From contig NZ_JAHLQM010000005.1 in assembly GCF_018919165.1 (NCBI RefSeq), positions 1 through 64,000 of the forward strand: a stretch of 64,000 nucleotides of DNA, in the 5' to 3' direction. The DNA is from Amphibacillus sp. MSJ-3 (GTDB lineage Bacteria > Bacillota > Bacilli > Bacillales > Amphibacillaceae). The notes under the pieces were generated by a model. That model was given only the letters and a program-made list of their open reading frames with translations. It made no database searches and was not told the origin of the DNA. The position numbers and the translations under genes are program-made. Shown piece by piece: positions 41,094-51,110 of this stretch (positions within the stretch are counted from its first letter, which is position 1; each line of letters begins with the position of its first letter).

Positions 41094-44039
41094 TTGCTAC
41101 TTGTAAAGTGGAAAAAAGTAATGATTAGCATCTTAGTTTTAGTGTTATTGGGATCACCGTTTCTGAATCTATCAGTCTATGCTGATGAAGCAGAAACAGA
41201 AGATGAAGATCTGGAAGTGACATATGATGAATCTGTCGATCTGGAGGATATCGTTTCAGATGAAGAGCGTGATGAAACTGAGAAATACTCAGCATATATA
41301 GAAGGTACAGAAGCAGACCATTATCAAGGCGAGCCAATTGTATTTGATGATATGACTGGGCTAAAATCTGATCGACAAACGACTGTTGAAGGTGAACAAG
41401 TGATTCAGGTGGGTCAAGATGAAACCGCTAGCTTTACGATTGAAGCACCTGAGACAGCTTATTATCAGATTGGGTTTGAATATAAGATTGAAGGTGTCAA
41501 TGTTTTACCAACGCAATTGGAGATGCGTGTCAATGATTCTATTCCTTTTTATGAAATGCGAAATTTAATCTTTGAGAGTGGTTGGGAAAATCCAGAAACC
41601 TTTCAAATTGACAAGTATGGAAATGAAATTATTCCTCAACCAATTAAGATTGATGATTGGGAGTTTAAGTATTTAATTGATTCAAGTTATCGAGATAGTT
41701 CCCCATTAATGATGAAATTGGAACAAGGGGAAAATGAAATTGAATTGACTGTTTCTGAGGGAAATTTACTTATACGTACAATAGAGTTAGCTGGTAAACC
41801 TTCATTAGGTGACCACGAGCAGGCTGAAGTGACGGGGAATCAATATATTGAAGTTGAAGCGGCCAATGATCTGGTGAAGCGGAATAATTCTTCCATTCGG
41901 GCAAATGCCTCTTTTAATGTAAATTTAGTCCCTTACAGTGATGATAAGCGAGTGTTAAATCATATTGATGCTGATTCCTTTAATTCAGCGGGGGATAAAA
42001 TTTATTATGATGTTGATATAGAGGAAGCTGGTTACTATTATTTGGGTATGCATTATCAACAAGATTCAAAAGCTGATTTTCCTGTATTTATGAATATTGA
42101 ACTAGATGGTGAGATTCCTTTTCAGAGTTTCAAAGATTTCCCATTTCCTTATCAATCAAAGTATTACCACTATACATTAGCGGATCAATCAGATCAAAAA
42201 ATTCCGATCTATCTTGAAGAGGGAAGCCATACAATTTCTTTTCAAATAACGGTTGAACCTCTAAAAGAAGCGATGGAACAAATTGAACGTTTAACGAATG
42301 AGATTCAAAATCTATCATTAGAATTAACAAACTTGATTGGACCAGATGCCGATCGATACAGAGATATTAATGTAGAAGATTATATTCCAGGTGTGACAGA
42401 TTTAATGATTTCCTGGGCTGATGAAATGGCTACTATTTATGAAGAGATGAAAACGTTTAATCCTGACAAAAATGCAATCGGAGCCTTTTCAGAGTTGAGA
42501 ATTGCTGAAGAGCAGTTGCGAAGTTTGGCTGAACGTCCAGAGCAAATAGCACGACGCAAAAGTGAACTATCAACAGGAACGAATTCAGTCACTGCCTATC
42601 TAGGAAACTTACTTCAAGCCCATAATGATAACGGGATTGCAATCGATCGCTTTTACCTTTATCAAGATGAAGCGGATATTCCTGAAGAAGCAGGCTTCTT
42701 TACTAAGACATGGGCCAGTATTAAGCGTTTTGCCAATACATTTGGTGCCCAAGATTATGAAGTGAGCAATATAGATAAAAATAATTTACAGGTATGGGTC
42801 AACCGCCCACGCCAATATGTTGAAATTATGCAACGTTTGATTGATGAAACATTTACTGCTGAGACTGGAGTAAAAGTTGATCTATCCTTAATGCCAGACC
42901 AGAATAAATTAATCCTTGCTAATGCAGCTGGGGAAGCGCCAGATGTGGCCTTGGGTGTAAACTACGCCCTTCCATTTGAAATTGGAATTCGTGGCGCTCT
43001 TCAAGATTTAACTGAGTTTAGTGATTATCAAGAGGTTGTTTCTGATTATCCACCAGGAATGCTTGTACCCGCGAAGATTCAAGACGGTGTCTATGCACTG
43101 CCAGATACAATGAATTTTTGGGTTATGTTTTATCGGGAGGATATTTTAGAGGATATGGAATTAGCAATTCCTGATACGATCTTTGATGTTCGTTCATACT
43201 TACCAGAGCTTCAAAGACGTGGGATGAACTTTTTCTACCCGACAGCAGGTATGAGTGGAATGAAAATTTTCGCCGGGACCATGCCATTGATCTATCAAAG
43301 TGGTGGACAATTCTACGGCGATACGATTCATCGAACCGAGTTAAATAACAATGATACAATTGAGGGTATGCGCTTATTAACCGAGTTATTTACAATCTAT
43401 AATATACCTTACGATGTTCCAAGTTTCTATCAACAGTTCCGCGATGGTTCGATTCCAATTGGGATTTCAGACTATCATATGTATAACTTAATTCTGAATG
43501 CTGCGCCAGAAATTGCTAATGTTTGGGATGTTGCTCTTGTCCCAGGGATTGAAAATAGTGATGGAGAAGTCGAGCGTTGGTCTACAGGTGGAGCGGAAAG
43601 TAATATTATGTTTAAAGATACTGACAAAACGGATGCTGCTTGGGAGTTTATGAAGTGGTGGTCTAAAGCAGAAACCCAAGTTGCTTTTGGAAATACGCTT
43701 CAAACGACCTATGGATCAGAATATATGTGGAATACTGCTAATTTAGCGGCTTATTCAGAATTACCATGGCCACATAGTCATAAACAAATAATCCTTGATC
43801 AGGCCGAATGGATTGCTGAAGTACCTCGTGCACCGGGTAGTTATTTACTAGAGCGTGAGTTAAGTAATGCATACAATGCTGTTGTGCTTGATGGCGAAAA
43901 TCTACGGACGGCGATTGACTTAGCAAGTAAACGAGTTAATCGTGAAACGGAAAGAAAGCTGGAGGAATTCGGCTTTATGAAAGATGGAGCAGTTATCCAG
44001 TCTTATCCAAATCCGGAATTGTCACTTAATGAAGAGTAA
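41094..44039 (+). CDS. Giant extracellular solute-binding protein with N-terminal carbohydrate-binding-like modules
   Basis: About 981 residues, more than twice the usual length. Signal peptide cleaved near SVYA-DEAE, without a lipobox. Residues ~60-215 and ~240-390 look like two beta-sandwich modules of CBM6/35 type (FTIEAPETAYYQIGFEYKIE; IYYDVDIEEAGYYYLGMHYQ). A helical linker (~390-530) follows, then a family-1 sugar-binding domain from about 570 (VWVNRPRQYVEIMQRLIDETF; PDVALGVNYALPFEIG; MKWWSKAETQVAFGN). Captures an oligosaccharide at the surface; ligand unknown. TTG at 41094 is placed by the AGAGGTGAT site; an ATG at 41088 lies within that site. First gene of a seven-gene operon. Confidence 0.82.
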   Translation: MLLVKWKKVMISILVLVLLGSPFLNLSVYADEAETEDEDLEVTYDESVDLEDIVSDEERDETEKYSAYIEGTEADHYQGEPIVFDDMTGLKSDRQTTVEGEQVIQVGQDETASFTIEAPETAYYQIGFEYKIEGVNVLPTQLEMRVNDSIPFYEMRNLIFESGWENPETFQIDKYGNEIIPQPIKIDDWEFKYLIDSSYRDSSPLMMKLEQGENEIELTVSEGNLLIRTIELAGKPSLGDHEQAEVTGNQYIEVEAANDLVKRNNSSIRANASFNVNLVPYSDDKRVLNHIDADSFNSAGDKIYYDVDIEEAGYYYLGMHYQQDSKADFPVFMNIELDGEIPFQSFKDFPFPYQSKYYHYTLADQSDQKIPIYLEEGSHTISFQITVEPLKEAMEQIERLTNEIQNLSLELTNLIGPDADRYRDINVEDYIPGVTDLMISWADEMATIYEEMKTFNPDKNAIGAFSELRIAEEQLRSLAERPEQIARRKSELSTGTNSVTAYLGNLLQAHNDNGIAIDRFYLYQDEADIPEEAGFFTKTWASIKRFANTFGAQDYEVSNIDKNNLQVWVNRPRQYVEIMQRLIDETFTAETGVKVDLSLMPDQNKLILANAAGEAPDVALGVNYALPFEIGIRGALQDLTEFSDYQEVVSDYPPGMLVPAKIQDGVYALPDTMNFWVMFYREDILEDMELAIPDTIFDVRSYLPELQRRGMNFFYPTAGMSGMKIFAGTMPLIYQSGGQFYGDTIHRTELNNNDTIEGMRLLTELFTIYNIPYDVPSFYQQFRDGSIPIGISDYHMYNLILNAAPEIANVWDVALVPGIENSDGEVERWSTGGAESNIMFKDTDKTDAAWEFMKWWSKAETQVAFGNTLQTTYGSEYMWNTANLAAYSELPWPHSHKQIILDQAEWIAEVPRAPGSYLLERELSNAYNAVVLDGENLRTAIDLASKRVNRETERKLEEFGFMKDGAVIQSYPNPELSLNEE

Positions 44040-44057
44040 CGAAGGAGGGTCAAAGTC

Positions 44058-44942
44058 ATGAGAGACAATAATAAAAGCGCCTACCTGTTTTTACTACCCT
44101 ATATTTTACTGTTTACCTTGTTTATTATCGTGCCTGTTTTAATGGCGATCTTCCTATCGTTTACAAACTTTAACACGATTGAAACACCAGAATTTGTAGG
44201 CTTTATGAATTATATTAATTTGCTAACACAAGATGAAATTTTTATGCAATATGTTTTACCGAATACGATTTTGTTTGCCGTAATTGTTGGCCCAGGGGGA
44301 TATGTCTTATCCTTCCTCCTGGCTTGGGTTTTAGCTCAATTACCAAAAATACCACGGACAATTTTTGCTTTAATTTTTTACTCACCATCGATGACGGCAG
44401 GAATTGCAATGGCAGTTGTCTGGCAGGTCATATTCAGTGGTAACCAATCGGGTTATTTCAACTACATTTTAATGAAGTTAGGAATCATTACTGAACCTGT
44501 TATTTGGCTACAAGATACGCGTTTTATTTTACCAATTATGATTGTTGTTGCCTTATGGAGTAGTATGGGGGTTGGTTTCCTAGCGATGATTTCGGGCGTA
44601 CTTAATGTTGATGAGACTTTATATGAAGCGGGTGCGATTGATGGAATAAAAAATCGTTTCCAAGAGTTAATCTATATTACAGTACCTTCAATGAAACCAC
44701 AGATGCTCTTTGGTGCGGTAATGGCGATTGTTGGTACCTTCTCAGCTGGGGCGATCGGTGTGCAGTTAACAGGGGCAAATCCAACACCTGGGTATGCTGG
44801 TCAACTCATGGTGAATCATATCGAGGACTACGGTTTTATTCGATTTGAGATGGGCTATGCAGCAGCATTATCTGTTGTTCTGTTACTGATCATATACTTA
44901 TTTGCCCATATTTCGAAAAAACTCTTCAGTGAAGAGGCTTAA
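44058..44942 (+). CDS. Sugar ABC transporter permease, MalF type (pair 1)
   Basis: 294 residues, six helices, EAA loop [27 protein letters not shown] (about residues 194-220). Starts 18 nt after the giant binding protein gene with GAAGGAGGG. Pairs with the next gene. Confidence 0.93.
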   Translation: MRDNNKSAYLFLLPYILLFTLFIIVPVLMAIFLSFTNFNTIETPEFVGFMNYINLLTQDEIFMQYVLPNTILFAVIVGPGGYVLSFLLAWVLAQLPKIPRTIFALIFYSPSMTAGIAMAVVWQVIFSGNQSGYFNYILMKLGIITEPVIWLQDTRFILPIMIVVALWSSMGVGFLAMISGVLNVDETLYEAGAIDGIKNRFQELIYITVPSMKPQMLFGAVMAIVGTFSAGAIGVQLTGANPTPGYAGQLMVNHIEDYGFIRFEMGYAAALSVVLLLIIYLFAHISKKLFSEEA

Positions 44943-44957
44943 GGAAGGAAGGTTGAG

Positions 44958-45827
44958 ATGGCTTTTAAAAGTAGTGGTGTGAACCCAAAGGGCTTTCATC
45001 GTAGTCAATTGAAATTTTATATCTTTTTAATTCCGCTTGCTATGTTTATGATATTGCCGATTATTTTTATCTTTAACCATGCATTCAAGCCACTTGATGA
45101 ACTTTATGCATTTCCGCCAACGTTCTTTGTGAAAAACCCGACGTTGGAAAACTTTACGAACTTGTATAAATTAGCTGAATCGTCAGGGATTCCTTTATCA
45201 CGTTATTTATTTAACAGTATCTTTGTTACGATTGTGGTGGTATTACTATCGATCATTTTATCGACGCTTGCTGGTTACGCTTTATCTAAGAAGAAGTTTA
45301 CCGGTAAAAAGGCACTTTTAGAAATTAATAATGCAGCCTTGATGTTTGTTCCGATTGCAGTGATGATTCCAAGATTTTTAACGATTTCATTTATAGGTAT
45401 TGAGGATACTTACTTTGCCCATATCTTACCACTTGTTGCGATGCCAGTTGGACTGTTTCTAGTTAAGCAATTTATCGACCAAGTGCCTGACTCGTTGATT
45501 GAAGCGGCTGTAATTGATGGGGCAAGTGACTTGAAGATTTATTGGAAGGTCATTTTACCTTTGATCAGACCAGCGATAGCAACGGCAGCAATTCTAGCCT
45601 TCCAGCTAGTATGGAATGATTTAGAGACTTCAACACTCTATACAACCAGTGAGAATATGCGAACGCTAGCATTCTTTATGAATACATTAGCAGCTCAGAC
45701 AAACGTTGTCGTAGGACAGGGAATGGCAGCCGTCGCCTCTCTGATTATGTTCTTGCCAAACCTGATTTTGTTTATTATCTTACAAAGCAAGGTAATGAAT
45801 ACGATGGCACATTCAGGATTAAAGTAG
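44958..45827 (+). CDS. Sugar ABC transporter permease, MalG type (pair 1)
   Basis: 289 residues, six helices, EAA loop [25 protein letters not shown] (about residues 180-204), TMAHSGLK end typical of MalG proteins. GGAAGGAAGG ribosome-binding site, 15 nt after the previous stop. The ATPase must come from elsewhere, as is common for Bacillus MsmX-type systems. Confidence 0.93.
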   Translation: MAFKSSGVNPKGFHRSQLKFYIFLIPLAMFMILPIIFIFNHAFKPLDELYAFPPTFFVKNPTLENFTNLYKLAESSGIPLSRYLFNSIFVTIVVVLLSIILSTLAGYALSKKKFTGKKALLEINNAALMFVPIAVMIPRFLTISFIGIEDTYFAHILPLVAMPVGLFLVKQFIDQVPDSLIEAAVIDGASDLKIYWKVILPLIRPAIATAAILAFQLVWNDLETSTLYTTSENMRTLAFFMNTLAAQTNVVVGQGMAAVASLIMFLPNLILFIILQSKVMNTMAHSGLK

Positions 45828-45836
45828 GTGTTAACA

Positions 45837-47879
45837 ATGAAAATGATCAAAAGAATAAGCTTAGCCTTGCTTACTATAACTCTATTATTAACTTCGACGG
45901 CACAGGTTGTAGAAGCAAACACAGCTTACCGAACATTTACAGAAGATGGTTATGGCCGTTATGTTGAAACACAAACAGCCTATACGGTTAGAAATACGAT
46001 TGTTAAATTTGATGATGAACTCTTTTCACAGGCCGAAGATCTAAAAGTAGGTGCTGATGGACTAATCTATGTTGCCGATACTGGCAATGGCCGAATTTTA
46101 GTTGGTGATCGATCCGGTAATTTAGAACGTATTTTTGGCGAAGAAGAATTGAGTCGCCCAACAGGTATTTTTCTGTCGCATGACGATAAAGTGTATGTGG
46201 CAGATGAGTCAAATGCCAAGATTTATGTTTATACATTAGAAGGCGAATTGCTTCAAGAATTTGGTCGTCCGGAAAGTATTCTATTTGGTGAAACAGCTAA
46301 TTTTATTCCGTTAAAAGTAGCTGTTGACCAAAGAGATAATATTTATATTATTTCACAGGGTAACTCAAATGGGATTATTCAAATTAATGCAAATACTGGG
46401 CAATTTCTAGGCTATTACGCCCCGAATCAAACTGCGGTAACGCCAATGACTGTTTTCCGTAAAGCGATTTTCACCGATGAACAATTAAGTCGAATGATTG
46501 ATATCGTTCCACCAACATCGACGAATATAAATATTGATGAAAAAGGTCTTGTCTATTCTGTTTCGCAGGGGGAACGAGTAGAAGCGATTCGAAAGTTAAA
46601 TGTAGCCGGACAGAATATTATTGAAACACAAGTAGCCGATGAATTTCCTGCCTCAATTGAAATAGGTTCCTTAGAGAATGTCTATGTAGGTAGTGAAGAT
46701 GGATTTATTTATGAATATACCAGTGAAGGGAATTTATTATTTGTTTTTGGTGGCCAGGATGACGGACGGCAACGAATTGGTCTATTTAGAAAACTATCGG
46801 CTATTGCTGTAGATAGTAATGACCAGATTTATGCGCTGGATCAAGATCGAAACCAAATTCAAATTTTCCGACCAACTGAATTTGCTAATCTTGTCCATAC
46901 CTCACTTGAACTTTATCAGAATGGGGACTATGAGGCAAGTAAGGAACCATGGGAAGAGGTTATTCGATTAAATAGTTTATTCGATTTTGCTTACCTCGGT
47001 CTTGGCGAAGCCTTCTTTAAAGAAGAAGAATATAATGAAGCTCTAGATGCTTTCCGTCAAGCGAAGTATCAAGAAGGTTACTCAGATGCCTATTGGGAAG
47101 TACGTAATGTATGGATGAGAGAAAATGTAATGACCTTAATTTTTGTTATCATTGGTATCTATGTCCTATTCAAAATCCTTGGTTTTGTAGAAAGCAGAAA
47201 GGGTTATTGGAAACGTCTATCAGACCATCTGCAATCTCGTTATCGACTGAAGTTTTTCAAAGATGTCTTTTTAATTAAAAATATGATTAGACATCCAATT
47301 GATACTTATTATAGTATTCAATATGAAAAGAAAGGGAGTATGTGGTCTGCCTCATTCTGGTTATTTATACTCTATCTCTTATTCATAATTGATAAATACT
47401 TTACAGGATTTATATTTAGTTACGTTCGTGATGGCGAATATACATTAGCGATGGATACGGCCATGTTTGTTGCGGTTGTTGCTTTAGTAATTGGTTCTAA
47501 CTATCTCATCACAACGATTAATGATGGGGAAGGTAAATTCAACCATGTCTTTACTGGCTTTATCTATGCCTTTGCGCCATACTTTGTTTTCAAACCATTT
47601 ACGATCTTAATAAGTAATTTCTTAACATTAAATGAGGCGTATTTACTAAGTTTAGCTAATGTTATCATTTATACTTGGGTCGGCGTGTTAATCTTTGTGA
47701 TGATTAAAGAGATTAATGACTACACAATTCGTGAAACAATTAAAATTATCTTCTTAACATTATTTATGATTTTAATTGCTGTATTGTTCATCTTTATTGT
47801 TTATATCTTGATCATACAGATGTTCCAGTTTATTGTTGCAGTCTTCAATGAGGGGGTGTATCGCATTGAAAACAGTTAA
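45837..47879 (+). CDS. NHL-propeller, TPR and Yip1-type membrane protein
   Basis: 680 residues in an unusual domain order. A signal peptide (cleaved near VVEANTAY), then an extracellular beta-propeller of NHL-like blades (DLKVGADGLIYVADTGNGRI; IAVDSNDQIYALDQDRNQIQI) to about residue 355. A TPR-like helical pair follows (NGDYEASKEPWEEVI; FFKEEEYNEALDAFRQAK), then a helix near 430-448 and a C-terminal Yip1-like block of five helices. I recognise the combination from uncharacterised Paenibacillus-type sugar clusters only. It may recognise glycan outside or organise the transporter. ATG at 45837, site AGTAGGTG overlapping the preceding stop. Confidence 0.78.
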   Translation: MKMIKRISLALLTITLLLTSTAQVVEANTAYRTFTEDGYGRYVETQTAYTVRNTIVKFDDELFSQAEDLKVGADGLIYVADTGNGRILVGDRSGNLERIFGEEELSRPTGIFLSHDDKVYVADESNAKIYVYTLEGELLQEFGRPESILFGETANFIPLKVAVDQRDNIYIISQGNSNGIIQINANTGQFLGYYAPNQTAVTPMTVFRKAIFTDEQLSRMIDIVPPTSTNINIDEKGLVYSVSQGERVEAIRKLNVAGQNIIETQVADEFPASIEIGSLENVYVGSEDGFIYEYTSEGNLLFVFGGQDDGRQRIGLFRKLSAIAVDSNDQIYALDQDRNQIQIFRPTEFANLVHTSLELYQNGDYEASKEPWEEVIRLNSLFDFAYLGLGEAFFKEEEYNEALDAFRQAKYQEGYSDAYWEVRNVWMRENVMTLIFVIIGIYVLFKILGFVESRKGYWKRLSDHLQSRYRLKFFKDVFLIKNMIRHPIDTYYSIQYEKKGSMWSASFWLFILYLLFIIDKYFTGFIFSYVRDGEYTLAMDTAMFVAVVALVIGSNYLITTINDGEGKFNHVFTGFIYAFAPYFVFKPFTILISNFLTLNEAYLLSLANVIIYTWVGVLIFVMIKEINDYTIRETIKIIFLTLFMILIAVLFIFIVYILIIQMFQFIVAVFNEGVYRIENS

Positions 47880-50241
47880 AGTAAAAACAATAATTAAGGT
47901 TGTTCTATTCGTTATCATTGCTGGCTGGTTTACCTATTTTCTCTTATCAGGTGATGAGGAGGATATGGAAATAACCGGCCCTGATACACCGGTGGTCGAA
48001 GAGCCGGCTGGTGAAGATGAAGCTGGAGATGACGCCGAAGATGCGGAAGGTGAACTTCCACCAGAAGAAGAACCCGAACAGGTTGAAGTTGATGAGGAAG
48101 AACTTGAAGACTTATTGGAAGAAGAGGAAGAACGAAAGATTATTATTGATTCAAAACAGGATGAAATTGAAGGACATAAATTTCTAACTGAAAATGATCA
48201 TTTTGAACTTTATTTGAAAGAAGAAAATTTATCGATCATTTTACGTGAAAAACAAACTGGAGCCATTATGACTTCAACTGTGGATGAACCTGTTGGTAGT
48301 AATGAATCTTGGCAAAACTTTGTCCGTTCAGGTATTGTCATGGAATATATTGTTGGTACAAATATTGTGACCTATCGGGCAGATATGTATTCACAGGAAC
48401 CAGAGAAAACAGTAACTGAAACAGAGGATGGTTTTCTGGCAGAAATTTTTTATCCTGAACTTGAAATTGGTTTTGAAGTGATAGTGACATTAACAGATCA
48501 AGGGATTACTGTTGATATTCCACAAGACTCAATTGTGGAGGAAAATAATCAATACCGTATGGCGAGTATTTATGTTTATCCATTTCTAGGCCATACATTA
48601 TTAGGTGATCGGGAAGGATATATGTTTATCCCGGACGGTTCTGGGGCCCTAATTTATCTTAATGATAAAGACGGTAAGTATACACAACCTTATTCAGTGA
48701 TGGTATATGGTGAAAACGTCGGTATCGATGATCCTTATGTCTTATCATTGTTTAACCAAATGAATCCATTTAATGATCCGGAAAAGGTCCTTGCCCCTGT
48801 TTTTGGTATGGTGCATACCGATAATGAAATTGGGTATCTAGGAATTATTGAAGAAGGAGAATTCAGTGCCCGTATAGAGGCTTATCCAAATGGAGCGATT
48901 CTACCTTATAACTGGATAACACCAAAGTTTATTTATCGTCAAGTTTATAATCAACCAACAAGCCAAGATACAGGAACAATGGTTGTTCGTCAGCGTAATC
49001 GAAATAATTTTGATATTAAAGTTCATTATCATTTCGTTGCTGAAGAGGATGCAAATTATATGGGACTCGCATCAACTTATCGCGACTACTTGTTAGATAA
49101 TGACTTAATCACGGTTAAAGAGGACCAGTTTAATCTAAGAGTCGATCTTCTGGGCGCCGAAGTTGAGCAAGGCTTACTCTTTAAGAGTGACGTTCCAATG
49201 ACAACCTTTAGTCAAGCCTATGATATTCTGACAGATATTAAGGATCAGGGAGCGGAAAATATTTTATCAATCTATAAAGGTTGGAATGACAAAGGTTATT
49301 ATGGTGGGTTACCGATTCAAACATTTAATCCGGAGTCTACCTTATCTGATGGGACATCAATAGAAGAGTTAATTGAACAGTTGGATGAAGAACAAATTGA
49401 TTTATTCCTCTACCATGATGGACTGCGGATCAATATGGATGAACTTGGTACAACGCGACATAAGATCATGAAGAAATTTAACCGTCGGACATATAAGGAA
49501 GAGGTCCATGGAAAAGTGTATCGTGAATTCAATTACCTCCATCCTGGATCGACAGTTAAAATAATGGAGAATATGCATGACAACTATCTAAATGCAGATA
49601 TTGAAAACATAATGATTAGTGGAATTTCAAATACACTCTTTTCCTATAGTGAAGGAAACAAAGAGTTTGATCGAATTTCGACGAAAGATTATTATGAGCC
49701 AGTAATTGAATCTTATGCAGATGACTTTAATCTTTTACTCGAACAACCTTTTGCATATCTTTGGGACCAAACAGAAGCGATGATCGATGTTCCGACACGT
49801 TCGTCAAACTATGTATTTACCGATGAGGACATTCCATTTTTGGCTTTAACATTAAAAGGAGTCGTTCCGATCTATGCGGAGTATGTAAATTTCCAAGCGA
49901 ATCAAGAGGAATTTTTCTTACAGATGGTTGAACAAGGATTTAATCCATCATTCTTGATTACTCATGAAAGTCCAGCTGATTTAATGAATACAAACTCATC
50001 TCATATATATAGTTCACAATATGAACGTTACCAAGAGATGATTCAAGAGTATTATCAAGAGCTATCAGATGTGCATAATCAAACAGCAGGAGCGGTGATC
50101 GTTGATTACCAACGTCAAGGACAAACGACAAGAGTCAGTTATGATAATGGAGTGGATGTCTTAATCAACTATGCGGAAGAGCCACAAACAGTAAATGATC
50201 ACTTGATTGAACCGATGTCGTATAAGGTGGTGAATAACTGA
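47866..50241 (+). CDS. DUF5696-like membrane-anchored extracellular protein
   Basis: 791 residues. An N-terminal signal-anchor (TIIKVVLFVIIAGWFTYFLL), an intensely acidic linker (residues ~30-85), a beta-rich domain (HFELYLKEENLSIILREKQTG; GYMFIPDGSGALIYLNDKDG) and a C-terminal barrel-like domain (ILSIYKGWNDKGYYGGLPIQ; DLFLYHDGLRINMDELG). The latter resembles a glycoside-hydrolase-type TIM barrel, but I cannot point to catalytic acids. TTG at 47866 has AGGGGGTG 7 nt upstream and overlaps the previous gene by 14 nt. Assigned to DUF5696 from memory of cluster and architecture. Confidence 0.68.
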   Translation: MKTVKVKTIIKVVLFVIIAGWFTYFLLSGDEEDMEITGPDTPVVEEPAGEDEAGDDAEDAEGELPPEEEPEQVEVDEEELEDLLEEEEERKIIIDSKQDEIEGHKFLTENDHFELYLKEENLSIILREKQTGAIMTSTVDEPVGSNESWQNFVRSGIVMEYIVGTNIVTYRADMYSQEPEKTVTETEDGFLAEIFYPELEIGFEVIVTLTDQGITVDIPQDSIVEENNQYRMASIYVYPFLGHTLLGDREGYMFIPDGSGALIYLNDKDGKYTQPYSVMVYGENVGIDDPYVLSLFNQMNPFNDPEKVLAPVFGMVHTDNEIGYLGIIEEGEFSARIEAYPNGAILPYNWITPKFIYRQVYNQPTSQDTGTMVVRQRNRNNFDIKVHYHFVAEEDANYMGLASTYRDYLLDNDLITVKEDQFNLRVDLLGAEVEQGLLFKSDVPMTTFSQAYDILTDIKDQGAENILSIYKGWNDKGYYGGLPIQTFNPESTLSDGTSIEELIEQLDEEQIDLFLYHDGLRINMDELGTTRHKIMKKFNRRTYKEEVHGKVYREFNYLHPGSTVKIMENMHDNYLNADIENIMISGISNTLFSYSEGNKEFDRISTKDYYEPVIESYADDFNLLLEQPFAYLWDQTEAMIDVPTRSSNYVFTDEDIPFLALTLKGVVPIYAEYVNFQANQEEFFLQMVEQGFNPSFLITHESPADLMNTNSSHIYSSQYERYQEMIQEYYQELSDVHNQTAGAVIVDYQRQGQTTRVSYDNGVDVLINYAEEPQTVNDHLIEPMSYKVVNN

Positions 50242-51095
50242 TGAAGATCAAACGTGAAACAATATATGGCTATCTATTTATTCTACCTTGGTTAATTGGA
50301 TTTTTAGGCTTGGTGCTCTATCCGATGATTCAATCCTTTTACTATAGTATGAATGATATGCGGATTACACCAAGTGGTTTACAGTTCGTTTACGCAGGCT
50401 TTAATAATTATCTAAATGTTTGGCTACAAGATATGTTCTTTATTCAAGAATTATTAGCCTTTGCTGTTGATACATTTATTCGAGTACCTGTTATCGTTGT
50501 CTTCGCTTTAATTATAGCGATGTTACTTAATCAGGAGATTAAATTTAAAGGTTTGTTTCGAACAATCTTTTTCTTACCAGTTATTGTAGCTAGTGGCCCC
50601 GTGATTAACCAATTGGTTGATCAGGGGGCAACAGCGATACCAATGCTCGATCAAGATATTATTATGGGTGTCTTGAACTCAATTTTCCCTAGCTTTTTTG
50701 CGGGGGTCATCAGTGATTTGTTTAATCAAATCATTACAATTTTGTGGTATTCGGGAGTGCAGATCCTTTTATTCCTTGCCTCCTTACAGAAAATCGATCC
50801 CAATTTATACGAAGCAGCGAAAATTGATGGCGGATCAAATTGGGAATGTTTTTGGAAGATTACCTTACCGACAATCAAGCCTTTAATTTTAATTAATTTA
50901 GTTTATACGCTAGTGTCGTTAGCTAATAGTGGCCAAAATCCAATTATTGAATTGATTTATAGTAATATGTTTAATGCGACAAGAGGCTATGGCTTCGCAT
51001 CAGCAATGGCTTGGATGTATGCAGTCATTATTGGCATTATGCTCATAATTATATACTTTGTATTTAAGGAAAAAGAACCGAAACGATATCGTTAA
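50241..51095 (+). CDS. Sugar ABC transporter permease, MalF type (pair 2)
   Basis: 284 residues, six helices, EAA loop YEAAKIDGGSNWECFWKITLPTIKP (about residues 192-216). The ATG overlaps the stop of the preceding gene (TGATG). Forms a pair with the next gene, distinct in sequence from pair 1. Confidence 0.93.
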   Translation: MKIKRETIYGYLFILPWLIGFLGLVLYPMIQSFYYSMNDMRITPSGLQFVYAGFNNYLNVWLQDMFFIQELLAFAVDTFIRVPVIVVFALIIAMLLNQEIKFKGLFRTIFFLPVIVASGPVINQLVDQGATAIPMLDQDIIMGVLNSIFPSFFAGVISDLFNQIITILWYSGVQILLFLASLQKIDPNLYEAAKIDGGSNWECFWKITLPTIKPLILINLVYTLVSLANSGQNPIIELIYSNMFNATRGYGFASAMAWMYAVIIGIMLIIIYFVFKEKEPKRYR

Positions 51096-51110
51096 GGAGG
51101 GAGGATATCT

